From Haloflavibacter putidus (GTDB lineage Bacteria > Bacteroidota > Bacteroidia > Flavobacteriales > Flavobacteriaceae): a stretch of 64,000 bases of DNA. The notes beneath the pieces are model-generated. The model saw nothing but the letters and a program-made list of their open reading frames with translations, ran no database searches and had not been told where the DNA came from. The number at the start of each line of letters is the position of its first letter. The first letter of the stretch is position 1. The translations under genes were made by a program, and so were the position numbers. Positions 8,800 to 17,764 of the stretch are shown in pieces. The DNA lies in contig NZ_VIAR01000003.1 in assembly GCF_006546625.1 (NCBI RefSeq), forward strand, positions 124,001 through 188,000. The letters run 5' to 3'.

Positions 8800-8827
8800 T
8801 AATAATCTTTAAATTATATAATAGAAA

Positions 8828-9715
8828 TTAGCAACAATTTGTACTTGGAGAACAACAATCTGAACTCTCAATGTCAGAAAGATTTACTTTTTGTTTATTA
8901 TTTTTTGTACCGGGTTTTTCTGCATAAACGGTAATACTGAAAATTCCTGCTCCATCTTTATTAAAAGTTTCTACCGCTTCTTTAGAAAGATATTTTTCAA
9001 GAATATCGTTAGGAATGCTAATAGGTTTCTCTTTTTGGATTGTAATGTTCTCAAAACCATTATTTTTAATAAGCTCTAAATATTCGGTTTTTTGAATTGC
9101 TCCTGCCACGCAACCTGCGTACATTTCTGCGTCTTCTTGCAACGCGACAGGAAGCTCGCCAACAAGAACAATGTCTGAAATGCTAAAATGACCGCCGGGT
9201 TTTAAAGTGCGTTGTATTTCTGCAATCACTTTCTGTTTATTGGGTACCAAATTTAGCACGCAGTTGCTCACAATTACATCTGCAACATTGTCGTTTACCG
9301 GCATTGCATCAATATCGCCTTCCCTAAACTCGACGTTGTTATAATTCAGTTTTTCTGCGTTTTTACGCGCTTTTTCTATCATAATTGGGGTAAAATCAAT
9401 TCCAATTACTTTGCCGGTATCTCCGGTTTCGTTTCTTGCTACAAAACAATCGTTTCCCGCTCCAGAACCCAAATCTATAACCGTGTCGCCTTTTTCTATT
9501 TTTGCATATTGGGTAGGCAAACCGCAACCTAAACCTAAATCTGCTTCTTCTACATAACCATCGGTTTCAGAGTAATCGTCCATCATAATATTGTAAACTT
9601 TATTAGATGGTGTGGTGGCGCCACAACAAGAAGATGCATTTTCAGTCTTTTCTTGTTCGGCTATTTTTGCGTAGCGTTCTTTTACAATATCTTTTAATTC
9701 TTTTTCGTCTTTCAT
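8828..9715 (-). CDS. arsM: arsenite S-adenosylmethionine methyltransferase
   Basis: A 295-residue cytosolic enzyme that methylates As(III) to volatile or less reactive organoarsenicals. The SAM-binding loop VIDLGSGAGNDCFVA is at about residues 79-92, and the family block GYVEEADLGLGCGLPT precedes it. Cysteines that can bind arsenic are present: the N-terminal CCG pair (SSCCGATT), VSNCVLNLVPNK and YAGCVAGA. The C-terminus ends in a Cys-rich tail (SSDCCSPSTNCC). It lies 44 bases after arsR on the same strand, so both are probably induced by arsenite. No arsenite pump or reductase is in the window. Confidence 0.92.
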   Translation of the reverse strand: MKDEKELKDIVKERYAKIAEQEKTENASSCCGATTPSNKVYNIMMDDYSETDGYVEEADLGLGCGLPTQYAKIEKGDTVIDLGSGAGNDCFVARNETGDTGKVIGIDFTPIMIEKARKNAEKLNYNNVEFREGDIDAMPVNDNVADVIVSNCVLNLVPNKQKVIAEIQRTLKPGGHFSISDIVLVGELPVALQEDAEMYAGCVAGAIQKTEYLELIKNNGFENITIQKEKPISIPNDILEKYLSKEAVETFNKDGAGIFSITVYAEKPGTKNNKQKVNLSDIESSDCCSPSTNCC

Positions 9716-9759
9716 AATTATAATTTAATGTTGTTTTTCAATTCTAAATAATAATAGAA

Positions 9760-10089
9760 CTAACAGCAATCCGGTTGCGGAATCTCTTTGTCTAAAAAGC
9801 TATGCATAATTTTTTGCATCTCTGTCCATTTTTCGGGGTTTATACAGTAGCAAACTCTTGTGCCTTCTACACTGCCTTGTATTAATCCTAGATTTTTTAG
9901 TTCTTTAAGGTGTTGCGAGATGGTAGGTTGTGCTAGTTTTATTTCGTTTACCAAATCTCCGCATACACAGGTTTTTATTTTGAATAAATGCTGCAAAATT
10001 GCTACTCTGGCCGGATGCCCAAAGGCTTTGGCAAATAAAGCAATCTCATTTTGTTGCTTTGTAAAAATTGTGGTTTTCGAAAGTCCCAT
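9760..10089 (-). CDS. arsR: ArsR-family arsenic-responsive repressor
   Basis: A 109-residue winged-helix repressor that would release DNA on binding As(III). The sensing motif TCVCGDL sits on the alpha-3 helix like the CVC of E. coli ArsR. The recognition helix is AQPTISQHLKELKNLGL, followed by the wing GSVEGTRVCYCI. An extra C-terminal CC may add a ligand. It heads the arsR-arsM operon, and a 12-bp palindrome lies just upstream of its start, consistent with autoregulation. Confidence 0.92.
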   Translation of the reverse strand: MGLSKTTIFTKQQNEIALFAKAFGHPARVAILQHLFKIKTCVCGDLVNEIKLAQPTISQHLKELKNLGLIQGSVEGTRVCYCINPEKWTEMQKIMHSFLDKEIPQPDCC

Positions 10090-10105
10090 TTTATTAGTTA
10101 TTGTT

Positions 10106-10117
10106 ATATTGCAATAT
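10106..10117. promoter_or_regulatory. candidate ArsR operator palindrome
   Basis: ATATTGCAATAT is a perfect 12-bp palindrome 17 bases upstream of the arsR start codon. Its position and symmetry fit a dimeric ArsR site. This is inferred from location only. Confidence 0.45.
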
Positions 10118-10358
10118 TACGATTAATAATTTAAACTGTAAATCTTTAGAGGCTATTTTTTGTAAAAAGCATTTTTTATATGTTAACAAAAAAGCAATCT
10201 TTTTTGAAAAAGGTTAAAATTCACTTAAGCTTTCTGCAATAGCATATTCGGTTACAACCAAAACTTGATAGCCTGTTTTTATATTTGTAAATTGTAGCAA
10301 AATTTTCCGTAAAGCTATATAAAATGCTTGGGTAACATAATTAAAAGCAGGCAAAGAA

Positions 10359-11669
10359 ATGAAAGATAAAAAAGTAGTAATTATTGGTGGCGGTTTTGCC
10401 GGAATTAATCTAGCAAAGTATTTGGGTGGCAAAGTTGGCGTAGAGGTAACTTTGGTAGATAAAAACAATTACAATTATTTTACGCCGCTTTTGTACCAAG
10501 TAAGTACGGGTATGCTAGATGTTTCTAGCATTAGTATACCTTTTAGAACACTTTTTAAAGATAAAACTAACTTAAATTATCGTTTAGGAAAATTGGTTAG
10601 GGTTAAACCCGAAGAAAACAAGGTAGAGCTCACAACGGGAGAACTAACCTATGATTATTTGATTTTGTCTCACGGCACGCGAAGTAATTTTTTTGGTATG
10701 GAAAATATTAAAAAAAATGCGCTCCCAATGAAATCTATAAGTCAGGCCGTAAAATTGCGTAACTATCTTTTGCGCGAGGCAGAACGATATATCTACACCA
10801 AAGACGAAACCGAAAAACGTAAAATGCGCAATATTGTAATTTCTGGGGCGGGGCCTTCGGGAGTAGAAATTGCAGGAATGTTGGCAGAAATGCGCAACCA
10901 TATTTTAGACGATGTTTACCCAGAACTCAAACGAGAGAAAATGAATATTTATTTGGTAGACGGCGCTCCAAATGTATTGCCGCCAATGCGGGAGAAATCA
11001 CAAAAATATTCTGAAAAAACACTAAAAGAAATGGGCATCATCGTAAAGCTAAATAAAATGGTGTCTGATTATAAAGAAGATAAAGTTCATTTTAAGGATG
11101 GCGATACTATAGAAACAAAAACATTAATTTGGACAGCCGGAGTAACCGGTATAAAAATAGACGGTATTCCCGACGAAAACTACGAAAAAGGAAACCGAAT
11201 AAAAGTAAACGAATATTTTAAACTCGAAAATTCAGATAATATTTATGCCGTTGGCGATGCATGCGTACTTAAAACAGATCCTGCATTTCCCGACGGTCAT
11301 CCGCAATTGGCCAGTGTAGCTACCCAACAAGGAAAATTGTTGGGAAAAAATTTATTAAAAGTTATAAAAGGAAATAAACCGGAAGCTTTTACCTATAACG
11401 ATAAAGGTACAATGGCCATTATTGGCAGAAGCAAAGCAGTGGCAGATCTCACCACGCCCAAAAAATCATTAACCGGTTGGATTGCCTGGTTCTCTTGGTT
11501 GTTTGTACATTTATTCTTGCTTATAAATTATCGTAATCGCATTAGCACAATGTGGAACTGGACGACGGCTTATTTAAGCAAAGGCCAGGCAAGCGGTTTG
11601 TTGGTAGGAAAAACTGCAAACGGAAGCATGCCAGATTTAAAAAAGCAAACTAAAACTAAAAGTGCTTAA
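10359..11669 (+). CDS. ndh: type II NADH:quinone dehydrogenase (NDH-2)
   Basis: A 436-residue single-subunit flavoprotein that passes electrons from NADH to quinone at the inner membrane without pumping protons. The FAD-binding Rossmann motif KVVIIGGGFAGINLAKYLG is at the extreme N-terminus. The NADH-binding motif IVISGAGPSGVEIAGMLAE is at about residues 159-177. The second FAD contact NIYAVGDAC is followed by the quinone-site segment ASVATQQGKLLGKNL. The C-terminal hydrophobic WIAWFSWLFVHLFLLINY anchors it to the membrane. A copy of CTTTACGGAA (minus orientation) lies about 45 bases upstream. Confidence 0.88.
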   Translation: MKDKKVVIIGGGFAGINLAKYLGGKVGVEVTLVDKNNYNYFTPLLYQVSTGMLDVSSISIPFRTLFKDKTNLNYRLGKLVRVKPEENKVELTTGELTYDYLILSHGTRSNFFGMENIKKNALPMKSISQAVKLRNYLLREAERYIYTKDETEKRKMRNIVISGAGPSGVEIAGMLAEMRNHILDDVYPELKREKMNIYLVDGAPNVLPPMREKSQKYSEKTLKEMGIIVKLNKMVSDYKEDKVHFKDGDTIETKTLIWTAGVTGIKIDGIPDENYEKGNRIKVNEYFKLENSDNIYAVGDACVLKTDPAFPDGHPQLASVATQQGKLLGKNLLKVIKGNKPEAFTYNDKGTMAIIGRSKAVADLTTPKKSLTGWIAWFSWLFVHLFLLINYRNRISTMWNWTTAYLSKGQASGLLVGKTANGSMPDLKKQTKTKSA

Positions 11670-11707
11670 GAAGAAACACTTGAAGAAAATTTAATTTTAA
11701 AATAAAA

Positions 11708-11741
11708 AACCTGTCTTAAAACATTAAAATTAAGACAGGTT
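11708..11741. terminator. bidirectional terminator between ndh and ferritin
   Basis: AACCTGTCTTAA (11708-11719) and TTAAGACAGGTT (11730-11741) form a perfect 12-bp stem. It is flanked by A-tracts on the left and T-tracts on the right, so it can act on both convergent genes. Confidence 0.9.
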
Positions 11742-11760
11742 TTTTTGGTACTGATTTTTA

Positions 11761-12303
11761 TTAGAACTCCTCATCTCTAGGCGTTTCCGCTTCTTGCGAT
11801 GCTTCGCTCAAATCGCGATCCATTTCGTATAAACTAGTATTGCTGTCTACATTGGTAGAAGCCAAATTATACTTGTCTATAATACTGTTTATTAAGGTTT
11901 CTTCCTCAATTTGCTCTTGCACAAACCATTGGGCAAAATTAAAAGTGGCCCAATCTTTTTCTTCGTGCGCAAGGTTTACAATTTTATCAATTTCTTTGGA
12001 ATTATCTATCTCGTGTTGTAAGGTTTTTTGCAGGCAATCGCCAATATCTTTTGGGTTTTTTGGCGCTGCATCTATGGCTTCAATCTTGGCTTCGCCACCA
12101 CGATCGTTAATATACTTTAAAAACTTAAACATATGTTCGCGCTCTTCGTGCATATGCCCGTATAAAAAATTAGCAATACCCGTAAAACTATTTACCTCTG
12201 CCCAGGAAGCATACGAAAGATAAACCTGCGCCTGATAGGCTTCCCGAGTCATTTGGGTGTTTAATAATTTCTCCATTTTGTTTGATATTCTCTTCTTTCC
12301 CAT
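11761..12303 (-). CDS. ftnA: ferritin
   Basis: A 180-residue iron-storage protein assembling into a 24-subunit shell. Ferroxidase ligands are visible: E in REAYQAQVYLSYASWAE, the E-x2-H pair in HMHEEREHMFKF, and E in QWFVQEQIEEETLI. The C-terminal tail after about residue 155 (SLYEMDRDLSEASQEAETP) is acidic and longer than in E. coli FtnA. The ORF starts at the ATG at 12303; the internal ATG at 12276 (MEKLLNTQ) is closer to the usual ferritin start. It is convergent with ndh. Confidence 0.9.
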   Translation of the reverse strand: MGKKRISNKMEKLLNTQMTREAYQAQVYLSYASWAEVNSFTGIANFLYGHMHEEREHMFKFLKYINDRGGEAKIEAIDAAPKNPKDIGDCLQKTLQHEIDNSKEIDKIVNLAHEEKDWATFNFAQWFVQEQIEEETLINSIIDKYNLASTNVDSNTSLYEMDRDLSEASQEAETPRDEEF

Positions 12304-12366
12304 AATCTTTGATTTTAAATTTAATTTTTATTTTACTGAATTTCAGATGTTATAAAATAACGATTT

Positions 12367-12592
12367 TTAAGCAACTTCATCCACTTTTACCATTTGTTTA
12401 CCAATATTTTCTCCTTCAAACAAACCAATAAAAGTAGCAGTGATTTTTGTAAAGTCTTTTAAACTTTCTTTGTGGTATAACTGATTATTATTCAGCCAAT
12501 ATCCCAGTTGTTATTGGCTTTTGACGGGTTTCCCCCGAAGGATATCCTGCCAATACAATCTTCTTGTTGTTCTCTTTGTTTTTCATCTGCAT
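12367..12592 (-). pseudogene. deletion remnant of an MDR-family NADP-dependent oxidoreductase
   Basis: On the minus strand a start (MKNKENNKKIVLAGYPSGE) reads into a stop after about 30 codons. In another frame the DNA continues as LYHKESLKDFTKITATFIGL and FEGENIGKQMVKVDEVA, ending at 12367. That tail matches the style of the C-terminus of the intact MDR gene at 34298-35296 (FMGLFSGENKGKMLVKVF), and the head matches its N-terminus (QVILLNERPKGE). About 0.8 kb of the middle is missing and the junction is out of frame. A CTTTACGGAA copy is nearby at 12606. Confidence 0.6.
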
Positions 12593-12900
12593 AAAATCTT
12601 CTGTTCTTTACGGAAAACATAAAGGTAAATAATCGTAGACCTGCATGTAGCTAAAGAAAATGTAAAGTTGATTGACAAATCTTTATATAATTTATGAATC
12701 CTTAAAACCTTTAAGGACGTATTATCACAAAAAATATTTTGCATTTGGGGAAATTATTTGAAAATCAGCTGTTTGTTTAAAAATTTCTTTATATTTAGTT
12801 TTTGCAACTGCTAAACTTATACTCCCTAGAATAGCTTTATTTATTGCGTTGCCCATTTTTTCTAGCTTCAATAAATAAAGCCATCTAACCCCCTTAAGTT

Positions 12901-13611
12901 ATGGAGAGCAGACTTTATTCTACCACATTTTCTAATTTTCAACCCGAATTTTTTGCGCCTTTTTCTTTTGTAAAGCCAGTGATACAAAGCATAGAAAAAA
13001 CCGCTAACTTTATTCCTGGCCTGGTTACTGTTCAAGATTATAATACAAGAAAGCCGGTATATATAAACCAATATGGCTGTGATTTTTTTAAGCTTTCAAA
13101 ATCTGCTTTATTGCAAATGGGAGAAAACTATCAAACCAATTTCTTTTTTCCGGAAGAAGAGGCTTTTTTACAAGCGCAAATAGAAGAATTATTCCAAAGC
13201 AATAGAACTCAAAAAAGCCTTTCTTTTTTTCAACGGATTAAACCTTCCAAAACAGGCCAATATTCTTGGTTTTTTACCACCTCGCAGTATTTTCCTAATT
13301 ATTCAGACGCAGTAACACCTATTTTGCATATTTCTTTACCGGTAAATAATTGCAGCTATATGGGTAAAAAATTAGATCAACTCACCGAAGAAAATTTATT
13401 TATCCAAAACAATTATAAAAAGTTTAAACGCCTTACCTTGAGAGAAAAAGAAATTCTTCAATTTATTTCTGAAGGCAAATGCAGTCAGAAAATTGCAGAT
13501 TTACTTTATATTTCCATACACACGGTAAACAACCACCGCAAAAACATTATTAAAAAATTGGGCAAGAAAAAGCTTTCTACTTTTATTAAACTTTTTCCTG
13601 CCTTTAGCTAA
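12901..13611 (+). CDS. LuxR-type HTH transcriptional regulator with PAS-like N-terminus
   Basis: A 236-residue regulator. The C-terminal 60 residues form a LuxR/NarL helix-turn-helix (LTLREKEILQFISEGKCSQK followed by IADLLYISIHTVNNHRKNII). The N-terminal part (IPGLVTVQDYNTRKPVYINQ) looks like the PAS-type sensor fold found in many flavobacterial LuxR proteins, with no phospho-acceptor receiver motif. It ends 13 bases from the end of the first giant gene and converges with it, so no shared promoter is likely. Whether it controls the giant genes is unknown. Confidence 0.8.
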   Translation: MESRLYSTTFSNFQPEFFAPFSFVKPVIQSIEKTANFIPGLVTVQDYNTRKPVYINQYGCDFFKLSKSALLQMGENYQTNFFFPEEEAFLQAQIEELFQSNRTQKSLSFFQRIKPSKTGQYSWFFTTSQYFPNYSDAVTPILHISLPVNNCSYMGKKLDQLTEENLFIQNNYKKFKRLTLREKEILQFISEGKCSQKIADLLYISIHTVNNHRKNIIKKLGKKKLSTFIKLFPAFS

Positions 13612-13624
13612 ATTTTTGTTTCAA

Positions 13625-16600
13625 CTAGCAATCTATGCAACAAGTTGTTGGTACAGCGGTAAGTGGCGAGCTGCGGAGTATTCTGTATTTACCCAAATCT
13701 GTGCTTAGCGGCTTTCCATCATCTGCAGGAGTTTCTGCAGCAGCTTTTATGTCTCTACCAAGATCTTCTTCCAGTTGCTGTCCAATTTTTAAATCGAGTT
13801 CATTTTTAACGCTTTGCGAAACTTCTTGTCGTAGCGTATAATCGTCTGTAATGCCACTAACGTGTTCTACAATATTTCGAATATACCCAAATACTTCCAC
13901 ACAAAGAACACTTAGCGAAGCATCTTCTGGTAAACCATAAGCTTGTAAAGCTTGGGTTATTTCTTCCAATTCAAAATCACCCACGGCATATTGTGTTCTT
14001 TTCTTGTCGTGTAAATCTACAATAGCACCCGTTTTAGGATCTCTGTAAGGTTCTTGGTATCTATGCTCTAGTTTTATTTCGGTAAGCAAAATATTCCTGA
14101 ATTCTTTGCCGTCTGCTTGCGCTACTTGAGCATAAAGCATAGCCCAAATAGAAGTTCGCGGCGGAAAAGCAGTCACGTTTTTACCATTGTTTACTGCCAT
14201 AGCATAAGGCGCGCTAACCTGTATTTTATTTTTAGTTCGTTGTACAGAACAATTTAAATTTGGCGCAGGATGTTGTAAACCGGTCAACCGGAATGGGCGG
14301 CCAAAACGACCCTGAGCAGTACTCCAAAGTTGCTCGGTATGGCCAAACCTAAACTCATAGGTATGAAAACCAAAAAGCTCTGCACTTTCATGGTGTAAGC
14401 CTTCTGGTAGTGGCAGTAAATAAAAATGTCTTTCCTTGCCGTTCTGACTGGTGTTTTGAGCCTTTTGCATTTTTCGCATAGCTTTTAAACCTGCGTTTTC
14501 TTGCCCAGATATGGGAGTGATTACCCGGGTAAACTCAGGATCTATTGGCAAAGGCGCATCTTTTTCTACTGAAAAAAGAGAAGGATGGTTGTTGCTAATT
14601 AATTGGTCTGGGGCGTAGGCTACTTGTCTTGCAAACAAAGCATCTCTATCGTCGTTGGGTTTTTCGTTAAATTCTAACCATAAATATTTTCTTCTGGCTT
14701 CTGTACGCGAATACTTATCCTCTTTTATATAAGGAGAAAGAGCAATTCCCGAGCCGATAATTTCTGGGGTTTGACTTGGCGTTATCGTAACGGGAAGTAG
14801 TAGGTTTTCACTTTCAAAAGCCTCAGTCTGCAAATCAAAAGAAATAGCTGTTTTTATTTGAGGGTTAATTTTATACTTTACGGAAATTGTATCTGCCAGA
14901 TCTCCTTTGGTAGGAAGCGGATCTATGGCATCAATAAACACTATTCTGGTATATTCCCGATAAACTTTGTTATCTTCTCCTTCTTGTATGGCTTGAAAAG
15001 AGGCAGTTCTTAGCAACTCGGCATCTCCGATTTGTCGGTAGGGAATTCCGGCCATTTTTTGCTCCCGTTCTAAAAAATCTGTAGGATTGTTTTTTCTACT
15101 CATTTTCCGTTCAATCGTAAAAGCAAGGGTTTGTAGGCCGTCCCAAGTCCAATCTCTATCAATTTTAAAACTGGTAGCCACCAACCATTTATTGGAGAGC
15201 TCATTTTTCCCTGCAAAGGTAATACTGCTTTTATCTGGACTTAAGCTGTGGGCAATAAAATTACTGCACCAAAATTGTATGCGTTCTCCTTTTTCTGCCG
15301 TTAGGGTCATATTTTTAGGATCGTTATTGCAACTTACTTCCAGTTGTTGCGCCAAACGTTGCAAAATATTTGGCAGGCCGTTTTGGGAGGGGGTTATTTT
15401 ATCTACCGAAATTCTCCCATTAATACGTTTTACAGGATCTGGTTGAAGATAAATACCTTGTATAACCCGCGCAGCTTTGGTTTCTTTTAATAAATTACTT
15501 TCGCTTTCACTATTTCTACGCATATGCAGTACGGTGGTTTTTCCGTAAAGGCTTTTATCTTTCGTTGAGTTTGTATGGCCCCAATAATTGGCATCTTCTT
15601 TTCCTTTTGCGCGCAAACTAACGCGCAGGTTTCTGCAAGTTGGCAGTAGCAGCGAGCCGTTATTGTTAGGATCTTCTTCAAAACTTTGATCAAAATCTAA
15701 GACAGGAATATCTTTATAGGTAAAATTCAGGTCCAGTTCTTTTTCAAAATCTTCTTTAAATTTACGCGAAGTGGTGTAGAGCGTTATAAAATTATCTTGG
15801 CCGCTATCACTACGCAGGTTATCCATTTTTAAGCTTTGCACTTCTACTTTTATCTCGACTTGCAGCACATCTGGATCGGCAATTCCTATAACTACTTTTG
15901 CTTGGCCGTTACCATCTTTTTCTTCTAATTGTTTTTCTATAGATTTTTGTAGTAAAGCTACCGGATCTTCATATTTTCCGGTGTAAACCACAGATGGATA
16001 ACCTATTAAAGGGCGTTTTATTTGTAGCAAATCGCCTTCAAAACTCAAATCGTCGCTCGAGGTTTTTATTTCTTCTTTATTTACAATTCGGACAGCGTGC
16101 GGAGAAACATAGCGTTTAAAATGAATTTCTGCTTCGTTGCTTAAATTGTTTTCGTTAGTGTTTGCATTAAGGCTTGGTCCGCCGCCGGTTGTATCTGTAA
16201 GTCGCACACGAAATTTATAAGATTTACCATACCTAAGTTTGTTTATTTTACTTTGGGCTTGGTAAGTATCCGAAATTTTTACGTTTCTCTTGGTGCCATT
16301 TACATCGTTTAAGGCCGCTTTTTGAATGGCTTCGTAATTTCTGTACAAATCTGCCGCAGTTTTGTCCGGTAAGACCATAGAATGGTTATTCCAATTGGCA
16401 AAATACATTGGCAACCAATAGTTTGTTTCTGCTGTTTCTAAGGCTTTTGTAGGGTAAACTTGAAAAGGCAATTCGCCTTCGTATTTGCCAAGTTCAATAT
16501 CTTCCAAAAATATTGGTCCTTTACTTTTTACTGCGGTAAGGCTTTCGTAGTGCCAGTGATCGGGCGTACCTATTCCTACTTCTTTTACGTCAATATTATA

Positions 16601-17722
16601 GCCCATTACGCCCAAAGGAGCATCTAACCTGTCGTTTCCGCCATTTACACTGGGATCTTTAGCAAGCTGTCTTAAATACCAAATTAAAATTTGCTCGTCA
16701 TCCCAACCTAAACGTATTCCCATTTCTTGTTGTGGCGGCATTCCGTCCGGCTCCTCTGCTAGTAAATTGCTGCTTTTTGGTTGGTTGGCGTGTACTATTT
16801 TTGCAAAACCATCGTTGTAGGCAGCACTTTCAATATACAAATCGTCATAATTTCCTTTGGGCGATTCGTTGGGTTTCATTACCGGAAACAGTACAGCGGC
16901 AAATAATTGTTGTTCAATAAATTTATTGTTTTTCCTTTTCAGGGAAGGAACTCTGGCTGCATACGATTTGATGAAAATGTCTTTATTAGCTTGTAACGAA
17001 TCCTGTTGCTCTTGTGCATAGACACTATCTTCGCTAACCGAAATATAAAGCCAACCCCCTTGTTTAAAATCGTCTTCTTTTAGTTTAATTTTTATATTTC
17101 TGTACAATAAACCGGCTTTTTCTGCCAATAGCGGCTGCCGCAATAAATGCGCATATACTTTTCCCCAACTTACTTTATTATCGGGTTTTACCGGCTTTGG
17201 TTTTTTGGTTTTACGCATCGCACAAGCATAACTATCGTCTGTTACGGCATTTTCTACCCGCGGACTGTTAAAATTAAAGGCCGTTCGGTACGAAAGCGGC
17301 AGGTATTTTTTAACCGCTTTGGAAACCTCTACAGCTTTAGGAGCCCGATGCTTGTCCATTTTACTATAACTCTCCTCAATGTCAAAGTATTTTGGGTTAC
17401 CGTTGGTGTCTTTGGCATCTTTAAGGGTTTTATAAATTTTCGCCATATTTTCCGGATAGTCCAACTTTAAAAATTCTGCCCTTCCAAGATTTCCGGCTTT
17501 TCCCGGAAAATCGTTAGGATTATTTACCAACATAGCGTTTAATTTTGGCTTAACCTCTACAAACTTTGGTATGCCATCATTGCTACCGAAAATAGCTTCT
17601 AAGGTCTGCAACGGACTAAAATTTCTTGGAACGAATAATATATTGAGGTTTAGATAGCCGTTGGCATCTACTTTTTGTGGAAATGCCATTAGCGTAAAAC
17701 GGGTATTTTTTGCGGTTGCCAT
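13625..17722 (-). CDS. giant hypothetical protein, 1365 aa (second gene of the giant pair)
   Basis: I do not recognise a family. The protein starts MATAKNTRFTLMAFPQKV, with no signal peptide and no transmembrane segment visible, so it is probably cytoplasmic or released by a non-Sec route. Composition is mixed and beta-rich, with many aromatic residues. A fibronectin-like or immunoglobulin-like strand pattern occurs at about residues 495-520 (LRYGKSYKFRVRLTDTTGGG). The C-terminus is unusual: after a helical region (VSQSVKNELDLKIGQQLEED) it ends in clustered cysteines (PTTCCIDC). It lies 42 bases downstream of the even larger gene on the same strand, so the two are almost certainly co-transcribed. 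Codon use looks native to this genome, and the frame is intact over 4.1 kb, arguing for selection on its product. Confidence 0.85.
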   Translation of the reverse strand: MATAKNTRFTLMAFPQKVDANGYLNLNILFVPRNFSPLQTLEAIFGSNDGIPKFVEVKPKLNAMLVNNPNDFPGKAGNLGRAEFLKLDYPENMAKIYKTLKDAKDTNGNPKYFDIEESYSKMDKHRAPKAVEVSKAVKKYLPLSYRTAFNFNSPRVENAVTDDSYACAMRKTKKPKPVKPDNKVSWGKVYAHLLRQPLLAEKAGLLYRNIKIKLKEDDFKQGGWLYISVSEDSVYAQEQQDSLQANKDIFIKSYAARVPSLKRKNNKFIEQQLFAAVLFPVMKPNESPKGNYDDLYIESAAYNDGFAKIVHANQPKSSNLLAEEPDGMPPQQEMGIRLGWDDEQILIWYLRQLAKDPSVNGGNDRLDAPLGVMGYNIDVKEVGIGTPDHWHYESLTAVKSKGPIFLEDIELGKYEGELPFQVYPTKALETAETNYWLPMYFANWNNHSMVLPDKTAADLYRNYEAIQKAALNDVNGTKRNVKISDTYQAQSKINKLRYGKSYKFRVRLTDTTGGGPSLNANTNENNLSNEAEIHFKRYVSPHAVRIVNKEEIKTSSDDLSFEGDLLQIKRPLIGYPSVVYTGKYEDPVALLQKSIEKQLEEKDGNGQAKVVIGIADPDVLQVEIKVEVQSLKMDNLRSDSGQDNFITLYTTSRKFKEDFEKELDLNFTYKDIPVLDFDQSFEEDPNNNGSLLLPTCRNLRVSLRAKGKEDANYWGHTNSTKDKSLYGKTTVLHMRRNSESESNLLKETKAARVIQGIYLQPDPVKRINGRISVDKITPSQNGLPNILQRLAQQLEVSCNNDPKNMTLTAEKGERIQFWCSNFIAHSLSPDKSSITFAGKNELSNKWLVATSFKIDRDWTWDGLQTLAFTIERKMSRKNNPTDFLEREQKMAGIPYRQIGDAELLRTASFQAIQEGEDNKVYREYTRIVFIDAIDPLPTKGDLADTISVKYKINPQIKTAISFDLQTEAFESENLLLPVTITPSQTPEIIGSGIALSPYIKEDKYSRTEARRKYLWLEFNEKPNDDRDALFARQVAYAPDQLISNNHPSLFSVEKDAPLPIDPEFTRVITPISGQENAGLKAMRKMQKAQNTSQNGKERHFYLLPLPEGLHHESAELFGFHTYEFRFGHTEQLWSTAQGRFGRPFRLTGLQHPAPNLNCSVQRTKNKIQVSAPYAMAVNNGKNVTAFPPRTSIWAMLYAQVAQADGKEFRNILLTEIKLEHRYQEPYRDPKTGAIVDLHDKKRTQYAVGDFELEEITQALQAYGLPEDASLSVLCVEVFGYIRNIVEHVSGITDDYTLRQEVSQSVKNELDLKIGQQLEEDLGRDIKAAAETPADDGKPLSTDLGKYRILRSSPLTAVPTTCCIDC

Positions 17723-17764
17723 GCTTTTAAATTTTAGTAGTTCTTTATTTGTTTTTTTCTACAC

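Noticed and set aside
12868-13071. Minus-strand frame overlapping the LuxR gene start
   Set aside because: No motif, basic low-complexity peptide, opposite to a clear regulator gene.
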